Of a DNA stretch of 64,000 nt, positions 47,480 through 56,969 are shown piece by piece. The DNA lies in the NCBI GenBank assembly GCA_035610365.1, contig CM069435.1, forward strand, positions 4,614,001-4,678,000. Reading direction: 5' to 3'. Position 1 is the first letter of the stretch. Each line of letters starts with the position of its first letter. The notes beneath the pieces are model-generated. The model did not search any database, was not told the DNA's origin, and was given only the letters and a program-made list of their open reading frames with translations. A program made the translations under genes and the position numbers. This DNA is from Aquatica leii (lineage: Eukaryota; Arthropoda; Insecta; Coleoptera; Lampyridae).

Positions 47480-48924
47480 ATTACCAACCCCTACCAGCTG
47501 CAGTGGGGTAGTAATAATGGATGTAGAAAAATTCCAATTGGAATTAATAGTCAAAAGAATATTGCCCTAGCTCAGGAGAGGGGAAGTAGGTTAGAAAGAA
47601 AAATGCAGCCGAATTTCGAGATAGCTTATATAATAATAAAATTAAATGCACTTTGATGCTTAAGAGATTTAGAACATACCCAGAGATACAGGCGCCAGGT
47701 AGTTTATTTTGAATTAACAGGTGTAATTCTGGCTAAATTACCAAAGCCGAGCAAAGAAATACATATACAGTAAATATACTTAACTACTTAAGGATACAAT
47801 AGATATAATAATATATACATATAGTAAGCAAATTAGACCTAAATTAATATGGACTCTAAATACATACGAGTCGAGAACACAAATTAAAGAAACTTAGTAA
47901 TTTCTACCGTTAGGGAGTAATTTCCCTCGGTGCAATCATCGTCGAAACAAATTTCTTACTCGTAGAGTAATCCAAACAAATTAAGTAAAATTAAGTACGA
48001 TTAAACACAATTAAATCATACGTAGTAATATTTAAAGAAAATTTAAGTAATATTGAAGTAATAATGAGGTAAACGTGTATTCAATTAAAAGGCTTAAGCA
48101 AACTTGGTCTAGTCACAATCACACGACCAATTATGAATCGTTAAAACACATAAAATGAAAAAAAGAGAATACTACCTTACAGTCACAGGTAACAATGTTT
48201 TACATACACCGATCGATCGACTGACTTGTCCAGAGCTCTGCCCAAGTGTTCGTCCTTAGTGGTCGGAAAAGAAAATAGCTAAAACACAACAAAAGTAAGA
48301 CAGCACTCCCACAATTCACATTTAATGTAGGTTAGCACATAAGCAAAATTACAACAATAGATAGAAGCTGATAATTGAAGTTACGTTTACTTAACTTAAA
48401 AAAAGAAAATTAGCATTGTAAATTTCCATAAGCTGCATTCAATGAAATCTTGTAGAAACGATCATTCGCCGTAATTATTCCAAATCGAACAGTAAGGATT
48501 AGATAAATTGTCTCAATCAGATATCGTAATTATAACACATAACGGCACTCGTCGCCATCTTTAGCATCGGCGCAAGAAAGTTGTGCGAGGTTGACTTTCA
48601 CCCGCCATCTTGTACCCTTTTATTCCTCGTAAACGGTTACATTTAGAAACAAGCAGCCAAAGGAAATAAAGAAAATCGGAAAGATAAAAAAAAAACCCTC
48701 AAGCTAAGAGTTGACCATTTAAAATTAAATTTTTATAGCGGCGTCAAACTACCTGCTTAGCAACTACAACACAAGCTGACAAGAAATACAAGTAACGCAT
48801 GCGCTAAACTTTGGACTTAGTTCAAACCCGCATCTAATAGTAAAGGCACATTTTATATTTACGTTACTGAATAAGAAAACTGGTGCGTTCATTTGAGAAC
48901 GTTACTAAATAAAAAAACGTAACA
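47480..48924. mobile_element. 1.45-kb insertion in the gypsy-B 3' LTR, possible solo LTR
   Basis: Splits the LTR with a 5-base duplication ATTAT (47475-47479 and 48925-48929). On the minus strand it starts TGTTACGTTTTTTTATTTAG and holds GCTATAAAAATT about 190 bases in, which looks like an LTR with a promoter; a 5-base duplication would fit BEL/Pao. However it ends GGGGTTGGTAAT, not CA. No coding region. Class uncertain. Confidence 0.55.
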
Positions 48925-49236
48925 ATTATTAAAACTAATTTATTTAAACTGCTAAAAATATTTTTTACTTATACTAGAAATATGTACACTTTTAAATTAA
49001 CCGAACTAATTAAATCTAATAATATTTAATGAAAACACTTGCACTATAATTTATATCACTCACACGAAGATAAGATAAAGTCCGCGGATAGCTTCACACA
49101 CTTGTTTACACTAAAGTCACGTACTTCGTTTTTCTATTTATAACACGCGTTAACGACTTATTTATTTAGACTTGAATAATCTTCTTAACACTGCTGTCTT
49201 CGCATTACGGCAATAACTGACCTACGATTTGTGTCT
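48925..49236 (-). repeat. gypsy-B 3' LTR, main part
   Basis: Matches 51711-52021 of the 5' LTR with scattered differences. The outer 113 bp of U3 are missing; at 49236 it joins directly to the macro-domain frame, so the last residues of that frame (TNRRSVIAVMRRQQC) are LTR-derived. Confidence 0.88.
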
Positions 49237-49859
49237 TTAATGGACTTTTCCTGGCCTGATATTCTTCTTGGTTGGTAACTACAGACCAACACTTGAACGC
49301 TTGTTCCTCGGAAGACGACCTCTAACATGTTTCGAACTATCCTCCGAATCAGTTGATCTAAGCCACAACCAAGCTTGGGTACTGCCAATTTCTTAACATG
49401 GCGGAACTCAATTCCTCTCTTGAGATTCCATAATGTTTGCCACAGATTTTTGTATGACGGCTTGGTACGTGAGTATTTCTTGGTAACCAAATAGAAAACG
49501 ACGCGTCTGTCACCACGTAGTCCTAAAACTTTTCCGACTGCCGGTTGCTGTCTTTGTAATTCATCTAGCTGCCCAAACTTCTTTTTAAACACGACTGCAA
49601 CCCCTCTGGACATGTCAAGATCCTCGCTCACGCATTGTGCGATGGCGTAATCTTTTCGTGTCTGGAACAGGTCTTGTTGTTCCTCGGTGGTAACTCCGAA
49701 CCTAACTTTTCCATAACCTCCGTATAAGTTCATAAACTTCTCGAACTCCATTTCTTCGATTGGATTCCTGGTTCTGCTACTTATTACTCTGGTTCTGACC
49801 TGAACTTGCGGATTGTGGTTATCACCAGCAAACGGGGCTAGACGATCGACGTGGACCAC
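49185..49859 (-). pseudogene. gypsy-B Pol C-terminus: integrase tail fused to a macro domain
   Basis: Open frame of 224 residues. Residues 1-13 (VHVDRLAPFAGD) are the last strand of the integrase GPY/F module. A ~45-residue linker follows. Residues about 63-196 form a macro domain of the TARG1/OARD1 type: DYAIAQCVSEDLDMSRGVAV, FKKKFGQLDEL, VVFYLVTKK (residues 120-128), PKLGCGLDQL (161-170). The Lys of LVTKK and the Asp of GCGLD, catalytic in TARG1 (Lys84, Asp125), are both present; the usual Ala-Gly before the GIAV loop is Ser-Arg (MSRGVAV). Residues after about 200 come from the LTR. Known members hydrolyse ADP-ribose from protein Glu/Asp and O-acetyl-ADP-ribose. A frameshift just upstream (about 49860) separates it from the rest of the integrase module. 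Confidence 0.88.
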
Positions 49860-50680
49860 TTTTGGCTTGCTTCTGGACGGTTTTTGGATGCGATATATGA
49901 CGTCCTTAACACGCTGCGTGACTTCATAGGGGCCCTTCCATTGCCTTTGCAGCTCGGTGACAAACCACGTCTCCTTTGAGGATTATACAACCAGACCATA
50001 TCGCCAGGTTGAAACCCACCATTTTGTGCCTTGACGTCTGTAAAAGCTGTTTTTTCACGATCCTTGGGTTCTAATTCTACCTGCCAGTATCCACTCTTTA
50101 AATCGAACGTAGAAAACCACTGGTATCCTGACAGGGTGTCTAACGTATCGTCAATTTTAGGTAAAGGGTGACTGTCCTTTTTGGTCACGTCGTTTTGCTG
50201 TCTGTAGTCTACGCAAAACCTCGTTGATCCATCCTTCTTTTTTACGAGTACCACTGGGGATGCCCATGGGCTACTTAAAGGTTCAATTACGCCTTCTCTC
50301 TCCATATCCGTAATTATTTGTTCGGCTTCTTCTCTTTTTGCCAAAGGAAGTCTGCGTGGATGTTGTCGTATCGGCCGAGCGTCTCCAGCATTAATTTTAT
50401 GTTTCACAGCCTTAGTTCTTCCTTTGGAACCACTCTCCAGCGCGAACACATCTTGATACTCTTCGATCAACACTTTAACTTTAGCCAGCTGGTCTTGGCT
50501 GAGGTTTTGGCATTTGGTGGTAAGAATGTCCAATAGATGTTGTGGACACTTCTTCGCCGACCTATCTTCGTCAGACTTCACGCACCTCACAATTTGTGAT
50601 ATTGGCGTGCATTGGCCTACCACGGTCTTCTTTTTCAACGTTACAGGATCTGAGTTAATGTTTAAGATCCTTACTGGCAT
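49838..50680 (-). pseudogene. gypsy-B RT N-terminal part fused by deletion to integrase C-terminus
   Basis: Frame begins PVRILNINSDPVTLKKKTVVG (spacer after protease), RT fingers (QHPRRLPLAKREEAEQIITD, VIEPLSSPWASPVVLVKKKD, RFCVDYRQQNDVTKKDSHPL) and palm motif A (FSTFDLKSGYWQVE), then after EKTAFT jumps to DVKAQNGGFQPGDMVWLYNPQR, the integrase C-terminal module. About 2 kb (RT motifs B-E with YVDD, RNase H, integrase zinc finger and core) are deleted, with the frame kept. Near 49920 it shifts frame before VHVDRL. Confidence 0.88.
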
Positions 50681-50851
50681 TGTGTGTTTTACTCGTACTA
50701 AAGTTCTGACAACGAGTATCCCTTTTCAACTAAACCGCCCTCCATTGGTTCAATTGCGCGTATGTAGAGACTACCGGAGACTTCCATCCAGGCGTGCCAT
50801 CACCACACTTTCATTCATTGCAGGCAGAGTCACGTCTTCACTCAATAAGAC

Positions 50852-51430
50852 TCACACAGCTGCCTTCTCTGACGAATGAAAAGGAATTTCTTCATTTTTG
50901 GTCTTCAGGACATCGTTCTTCATATCCAAATGGAACCCATACTTCTTTATCACGTCCATTCCCAGGATAACTTCTTCCGTGGTGTCGGCTACCAGTACAT
51001 GATGGTCGAGTACTCCATTTCCCAAACCAATGGTTACTTTGACTTGTCCGTGAGTAGGTATTTTGTCGCCAGTCGCCGTTCGAAGTCGTACTGTTACTGG
51101 TGATGTCTTCTCGTTTTCCAATAACATGTCAGGACGAATGATGGTTTTCGTCGCTCCCGTGTCAACCAGTAACTGGACGCTTCTCCCATTGATCTTGCCA
51201 TCGAGATAAATGCTATGAAATTGCTCCCTAGGCGATGCCATTTGGATTGTAATCTCCGGAGTCTGACTAGATGAGATTACTTTTTGTCTCTTTTGCTCGC
51301 CTCGTTCCAAATTATCGAGCGCTCTTCTTGTCCTCCTCTTAGGTTTAGTACGATGCCGTCGTACATGGCCTATTTTATCGCAGTTCAAAGCTGTCACTCC
51401 TCTTTCCCGAAGTATTCGTCGCGCTATCTC
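50852..51430 (-). pseudogene. gypsy-B gag end and aspartic protease
   Basis: The frame starts near the Gag knuckle remnant (LNCDKIGHVRRH, one Cys lost) with a basic RTKPKRRTRR stretch, then the retropepsin: LLVDTGATKTIIRPDML with the catalytic Asp and EVILGMDVIKKYG. The following linker to RT (50680-50850, VTLPAMNESVVMARLDG) is frameshifted. Between 51430 and the LTR only a leader-like stretch remains; gag's capsid part is gone. Confidence 0.85.
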
Positions 51431-51678
51431 CTCGATGCTTTCCAGTGTCTGCGCTGGTACTTCTGTAGCACAGCAGAATCTATGACCATCTCGTTGCGAT
51501 GCTTGTTTTGCTGCTTCAAAGTTTTAATAAAGCCCGACACTGATTTAACAGCTAAGATTAAATGCTATAAACAAACTCGCGAATCCCGAACTTAAAGTTT
51601 TATTTATTTACGCAATCAATGTTTTTATTACGAGAGCGATATTTCTTAATGATATTTATACTAAAATTCGCGAACGAT

Positions 51679-51695
51679 ACCCCGCACTGACGCCA
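51679..51695 (-). promoter_or_regulatory. gypsy-B putative primer binding site
   Basis: Three bases inside the 5' LTR the minus strand reads TGGCGTCAGTGCGGGGT. The TGG start and position fit a primer site; I cannot match it to a tRNA with confidence. Confidence 0.45.
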
Positions 51696-51698
51696 ATT

Positions 51699-52134
51699 TG
51701 TTACGAATTTTATTATTAAAACTAATTTATTTAAACTACCTACTAAAAATATTTTTTACGTATACTAGAAATATGTACACTTTTAAATTAACTGAACTAA
51801 TTAAATCTAATAATATTTAATAAAAACACTTACACTAAAATTTATATCACTCACACGAAGATAAGATAAAGTCCGCGGATAGCTTCACACACTTGTTTAC
51901 ACTAAAGTCACGTACTTCGTAGATTTATTTATAACACGCGTTTATTTATTTAGACTTGAATAATCTTCTTAACACTGCTGTTTTCGCATTACGGCAATAA
52001 CTGACCTACGATTTGTTTCTTCGGTATTTATACATTGTGACAAAACGTTCCTGTATGTTCTGCATCCTTCGGTGAACGTTCTAGAAAAACTCGCGAAGGC
52101 TCTCGAAGTTGCGAATAACTTTTCGAACGTTTCA
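51699..52134 (-). repeat. gypsy-B 5' LTR (436 bp)
   Basis: TG...CA ended (TGTTACGAATTTTATTATTA at the inner end, GAACGTTTCA at the outer end). 51699-52021 matches the 3' LTR; the outer 113 bp, with promoter elements, exist only in this copy. Confidence 0.9.
52025..52086 (-). promoter_or_regulatory. gypsy-B LTR TATA box and heat-shock element
   Basis: On the minus strand TTCTAGAACGTTC (52086-52074) is a perfect three-unit heat-shock element (TTCnnGAAnnTTC). It is followed about 40 bases downstream by TATAAATA (52032-52025). Further TTC/GAA half-sites lie upstream (GAAACGTTCGAA at the LTR edge) and downstream. Placement in U3 and TATA distance fit an inducible LTR promoter; function is inferred. 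Confidence 0.6.
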
Positions 52135-52330
52135 ATACCAATTCTGCTGATGTTGTTCCCAAATCTTGCGTTAGGGAAGAACGTATTCCTAGAAGTACGA
52201 TTTCGATTGCACTGGTGTGGGATGAATGGCCAGTGGCTTCTTGGATCTTGTTTACCATGTATGCTAAATTTTCTAAGAACTGGTTTGGTTACGTTGCCAA
52301 AAGTGCTGGGATTAGTGTTTGCAAGCTGTT
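52135..52330 (-). pseudogene. gypsy-A integrase core fragment
   Basis: Minus strand 52258-52139: QEATGHSSHTSAIEIVLLGI and RSSLTQDLGTTSAELV, the end of a gypsy integrase core (usual LPLVLLGIRS...AELVYG). It ends exactly at the gypsy-B insertion. Further upstream the integrase is not recognisable. Confidence 0.7.
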
Positions 52331-52499
52331 TGTCCAGATAGTGCACGTTAAAAAATCCGGAACGCTTGTTGACGCGTGGAATGTTTGTAATATAACTATC
52401 ATCAGCGAACGTGGCTATTTTAATATTTTCAGGTATTTGGCGAAAATCTATGTGTTGAACCAGATCCAGCTTTCATCTTCACATTTTTAATTTGTAATA

Positions 52500-52905
52500 T
52501 TTCTCTTTCGAGTTGTTGTAATAGTCTTTTAATAATAATTTTATCTGCTGGGTGTTCCATTTGCTCTTGTTTTTCTCTATTTAATTTTCCTTAGATAACC
52601 GTTGCCAACAGTTCTTTTTTTTGTTCTGTTGTGTTACTCCACGCTCTGCTGCATATTTCAACCTGGTATTCTATTTGATCTTTTGTGCACATTAGCCTAT
52701 TTGGTTGTATTTATTTTATATTTGTGGGTCAGCAAGTAAATTGTCTGGTGAATTGCTAATTACAGTCTAATTAGCAGCAGCTTCACGAAGTTCTCTTCAT
52801 TTTGTAGTTGCGTTTTTTGCATTGAAGTCTCTTCCTATTATGAAGTTTTGTCCCATTTGCTCTGAAAAAATTGTAACAAGAAGTTTTCCAATGCGGTTCG
52901 AGAAT
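52500..52905 (-). pseudogene. eroded non-LTR endonuclease fragment
   Basis: Minus strand near 52875-52803 gives FSEQMGQNFIIGRDFNAKNA, the conserved GGDFNAK block of APE-type endonucleases in jockey/I-group non-LTR elements. Downstream, DQIEYQVEICSRAWSNTTEQ (about 52680-52620) may be the linker. IKIATFADDSYITN (about 52430-52390) resembles an RT FADD motif but is isolated. Very degraded. Confidence 0.4.
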
Positions 52906-55400
52906 TTTTTTATCATACCGACAAACTACGTTTTTGCCATTACTGCTGTGTTACTTATAGCGCATTACTTTTAACAGTCTTTAGCTACTTTCCTAAAACC
53001 ACAGGAACCATGACTGCATTTTATTCTTGCTGGAGAATCCATATTTCATGTTTCATGACGTATCTAATATTTCTGGAGCAAATAAAGTAAAGCTTAATGT
53101 CCTAAGTTAGTGAAGATGCTTTATACCTTCTATAGAAACGCAAAAATCAATGGAAAAATGGATGATCTTTTGAAAAATACCAAATCACCTTCCAAGTTGG
53201 GATACTTAAGTTTCTTCAATTATTTATATCATGTACATCCCTTAAAACGTTTAACTCATGGACGATGGTGTATTTATGAACATCAATTGAAAGTATAGTA
53301 AGAACTAATTTTTATTTCTACTTTAAAACATGAAAAAACAAGTTTTTAATTCTAATTACTTTTTCTTTATATCTAACGATACTATAGAAATAGGTGTAAT
53401 GCAGATAGTCACTTTGAGAATTTATAGCCGGTTTAAAATTTAAGATTAAATCGACTGAAAGCTGTATGTAATTTGCTTACTTAAATTGTATCGGATTTTT
53501 AGATGTTGGAAAGAAGAATTTACAGCCTCAATTAGGAGTCGTAACTGTGTGTGGATTGACGTTCTGCTTTTACAGCGTTTAAAAGTATATTTATCATTAT
53601 TTTCATAGATTATTTAATCCTTCTTCTTTTCGTCTTTAATCTTAGATTTTATCCGTTACTCTGTAAGCAACTTCTTGAAACCATCATGTAAATCGACCAT
53701 TAAATTCAAGGTTTTATTACTACATCAATAAATTTCTATAGAATTGTGTACGGGGAATCGAAGACTCGACGTTGGCCTTGGTGGTCATACATTAACGAGG
53801 ACAGTTAATAGTAGTTAAATTTTTATTGCTGCAAGTAGCATCTGTGTCATATTTTGTTGTTGCAGCATTACGTAGGTTTAACACTTTCCTCATATCAAAT
53901 ATTCTGTATATTAAATTAGAAGTGCCTGAAATTTATTTTTCAATATCGTTTTTCAATTTCATTTTGCAGAAATATGAGTTTCATTTGGCGTTTGGTAGAA
54001 ACGCAATCATAAATTCGTTTATATTTTAATTTTCGATATTTTGCGAGTAGTGTAGGTATTTGTCTTATTTTTGGTAATTACTTATTTTGCTTGATTGTTT
54101 TTTCAGAAATGTTTTTAAGTAAAAAATGATTTAATTATAAGACTTGCAGGATGTAGAAAATGCTTAGCTAGTTTTGAATAATTGTGCATTGAATTATTTT
54201 ACATTTTTTTTCATTACACCTAGGTGTTCTTCTTCTTAGTAAATTCTCAATATTGAATTTGACACATGAATCTATCTAATACCAAAAAATTTGACTTTTA
54301 CATTAAATATCTGTGTGTCATATTGAAGTCTGACATTTAACTCTCAAACATGTCAGTTTTTTATTGTCAAAATACATCAAAACTTGTTTGAATCTCTACT
54401 TTGTAAGTATCATTTAAAATAAATTTCCTAGATTATCTTTTTGCAACTAATAACCAAAAGTAAGCGCTTAAAAAATTGTGTACTGGGAAAAGTGGGCTCA
54501 GTAAGACCAACCTGCATAACAGTGAGATGGTATTATGCACTACAGCCTCACAAAGCTTAACGATAATAAATGGCATGACGTGGAAGGCTACGTTATTTGC
54601 AAAAGAAGCTCGCAAAAACAATGAAACTCAGCTTGCAGAAGCTGAACTGTGCCAGTTTACATTTTATTTAACAATTTATTGTTCTAGTTTTGGTTGAAGA
54701 AATTTGATCGAGTGCTAAAAAGTGATATTGTCTTGTGTCAATTATCACCTGCATTGGTCTTTCGGTTTAAAAAAACTTGTATTCGTAAAATATTTGTCGG
54801 TATTTTTCAAAAGTAACTGTAATGACTGTAATGCAAACCTCCTTATACATTCTGTGCGTTTTGATAGATTCAGAGAATAGTCTAGGTACTTGCTCAGCGG
54901 AGCTTTTTATATCAGTGGCCATTCAGTCGATTTATATTGAAATTGGAATGTAAAAACAACTGATGTTTATGGCAAGAGTCGCTTAGGTATGTTGCACCTG
55001 TACGTTTTGCGGTTCGATTTAATTTCCTTTTTTCGTTTCTAGCATTTATCACTATCTACTAAATTGCGTGTTTGGCACGTTTACTAATTCTTTCATGGAT
55101 TCAAATATTGCTGTTCTTTTGGATTAACGTCGTCGTATACGCTTTACCTAAACTTGTAAGAATTGTCGAGTTTGTGTCTAAATTACATCTTTTTCTTATT
55201 GAATTGCGTTTCTATTAAAAAATAGTTACTGACGATGAACAGTAAATACCGTATAAATCATCAACCTTAAAGGCTCTGGAAACCAAATAAATAGAAAAAT
55301 ACAGACTCGTCGATAGTGAATACAATAGGTGCTTTAATTAACGAGCTTTCACTTTTCGTTGCCGCTTGACTGACTTTTATTCGGACTAAGAGTTTATGTT
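52906..55400. other. AT-rich stretch without recognised gene
   Basis: No supported gene; open frames at 53110-53298, 53826-54029 and 54433-54697 are motif-free. Confidence 0.4.
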
Positions 55401-56230
55401 CTTTACAAAAAGGTTGATCATTGTCTTAGAGGGTGTAGTACTGGTAACCAAGATTTCCCGAGTTTTACATCGTCTTTGCGGTTCATATTATATGGATGTT
55501 TTTCTATTTCTACAGCTTCTCTGATTAGTCTGGGAAAGTAGAAAGTAGTTCCGGCGAACACTTTAGTTTGGTCAAAGTTTAGAGTGTGTCCTTGGTTCCA
55601 CACGTGTTCTGTCACTGCTGATTCTGTAACTCTGCGGTGTTTGCAGCCATATGTTTTTTTAACTCTAACTTTAATAGATTCCGGCATGTTTTAAAGCATT
55701 TTGTTCGTTTTTAGCACAGCTAAACCAATTGTTCAGGGTATCCTTAGTCGTGAAGACAGTTTTGATATTATATTTCTTTAGCACTCTGCTTATTTTGTTT
55801 GTCGAACTGGTACAGTATGGTAAATAAACGATGCTAGTAGTAGCATCTACTTTGACTTTTGGATTATCTGCTCTTTCCCATGCTTTTTGAATTTCTGAAT
55901 CCTTATCCATTTTGTTGTAGAGTTTCCAACAGTGTTTCCTTTTGTGAATTTTTACGCAAAACAGTGGTCTTGTTTACTGGATGTCGGTGAGATTTGGCGT
56001 GTAAGTATCTGTTAGTATGCGTTTTTATCTATAAACGGAAAGCTCCAATTTTCCATTATTTTTCTTTAATAATCTGCTAACTCCATAGTAAATTTAATGT
56101 TATTATGTGCAGAGTTTTTGAAATAACTGATCTAGTTTATCTTTGCCATCAGGTCATACAACAAACGTATCATCAACATATCTGAACCAAGTTTTTGGTT
56201 TGAACTCAACATTCTTTATAATTTCAGTTT
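55401..56230 (-). pseudogene. PLE RT end plus GIY-YIG endonuclease end
   Basis: Minus strand from 56230: WFRYVDDTFVV (56195-56163, motif C intact) then PDGKDKLDQLFQKL; degraded post-RT block (SVYR...ILTDTYTPNLTDIQ, about 56040-55975); linker 55910-55671 (SIVYLPYCTSSTNKISRVLKKYNIKTVF); nuclease C-terminal region 55687-55418 (CKHRRVTESAVTEHVWNQGH, FYFPRLIREAVEIEKHPYN, KSWLPVLHPLRQ). The YVGETGR-type core of the nuclease is missing between the two last pieces. 5' truncated at the junction with the next, inverted fragment. Confidence 0.8.
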
Positions 56231-56560
56231 ACAGAGAGCGGTGAACTAATTCGCGAAGCTGTGGAAATAGAAAAACATCCATATACTATAAGCTGAGAAG
56301 ACGGTTTAAAACTTAGCAAATCTTGACTACCAGTACTGCACCTTCTAAGACAAATATCAACCTTTTTGGAAAGGACACAAACTCTTACTCCGTGTAATAA
56401 CGAAGTCAGTCAAGTAGTATCGAAAAGTCTGTTAATTATCTGATCCCTAATGCACTTAGAAATTTTCCTTCAGTGACATTCACCGCTCCGAAGATGCAAG
56501 CTGCATTAACTTGCGAAACATCAGTTTTTTTGCGTTCACGTACGATAATACTGCAAAGGC
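56231..56560 (+). mobile_element. inverted PLE end (nuclease C-terminus and 3' UTR)
   Basis: Plus strand: ELIREAVEIEKHPYTIS, LPVLHLLRQISTFL (56236-56380), nearly the same sequence as the end of the previous minus copy, so the two copies are head to head at 56230. The 3' UTR hairpin motif at 56489-56525 closes it: CTCCGAAGATGCAAG, loop, CTTGCGAAACATC. Confidence 0.7.
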
Positions 56561-56969
56561 CAAGTTCTACTTCTTGTTTTGGCTCTCAAGGAGAGACTAA
56601 GACCAAGTCTAAAAAGTCTGGGTGTCCAATATCGATTTGGTCTAAGCCGAAAGTCGCTTATAACCGTAATACTAACCATATCAATTTCTATGATTTCAGC
56701 TAAGCATTGAAAGGGTTTTATAGAAATAACTGAAAAAGTGTAAACAAAATTGTTGCTCATGAAAAAACTTACCTGTTATATTTTTCCAATTATATTTGGG
56801 AGTTACAAATGCAATCAATTAACACGGTGGGAATTATAGAGAAGTCGAGGAAAAATATCAAGGCTGGTCACTTACTCTGATTTGTTACATAAATGTATAT
56901 GAGTGACCACATATTGCTAATACACCAAACTGTGTAAACTGAGTCATAGACCTATCAGGAACCTTAAGT
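56561..56969. other. spacer between PLE copies
   Basis: Nothing recognised; open frames on both strands at 56473-56760 are motif-free. Confidence 0.35.

Larger units (their letters stand above)
47462..52134 (-). mobile_element. gypsy-B: Ty3/gypsy (412/mdg1-like) with macro domain
   Basis: LTR retrotransposon inserted into gypsy-A with a 4-base target duplication (ATAC at 47458-47461 and 52135-52138). Order on the minus strand: 5' LTR, leader, end of gag, protease, RT start, integrase C-terminus, macro domain, 3' LTR. Most of gag, the RT palm beyond motif A, RNase H and the integrase core are deleted. The 3' LTR carries a further 1.4-kb insertion and lacks its outer U3. Clade by RT wording (LSGYQWFSTFDLKSGYWQVE) is 412/mdg1-like. 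Confidence 0.88.

Noticed and set aside
47462-48927. TGTTACG...CGTAACA as one complete LTR
   Set aside because: Flanks give no matching duplication, and the first 18 bases are the gypsy-B LTR tip; an insertion inside that LTR explains both ends better.
49185-49235. C-terminal TNRRSVIAVMRRQQC as part of the macro protein
   Set aside because: The same residues are encoded by the other LTR copy (51969-52020), so this tail is LTR sequence joined by a U3 deletion.
49272-49673. Macro domain as an exon of a host OARD1 gene
   Set aside because: It is in one frame with the integrase tail VHVDRL, has no splice signals needed to explain it, and lies between gypsy LTRs.
54433-54697. TGKSGLSKTNL as a P-loop protein
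   Set aside because: Only a short match to a nucleotide-binding loop; frame closes soon and nothing else supports it.
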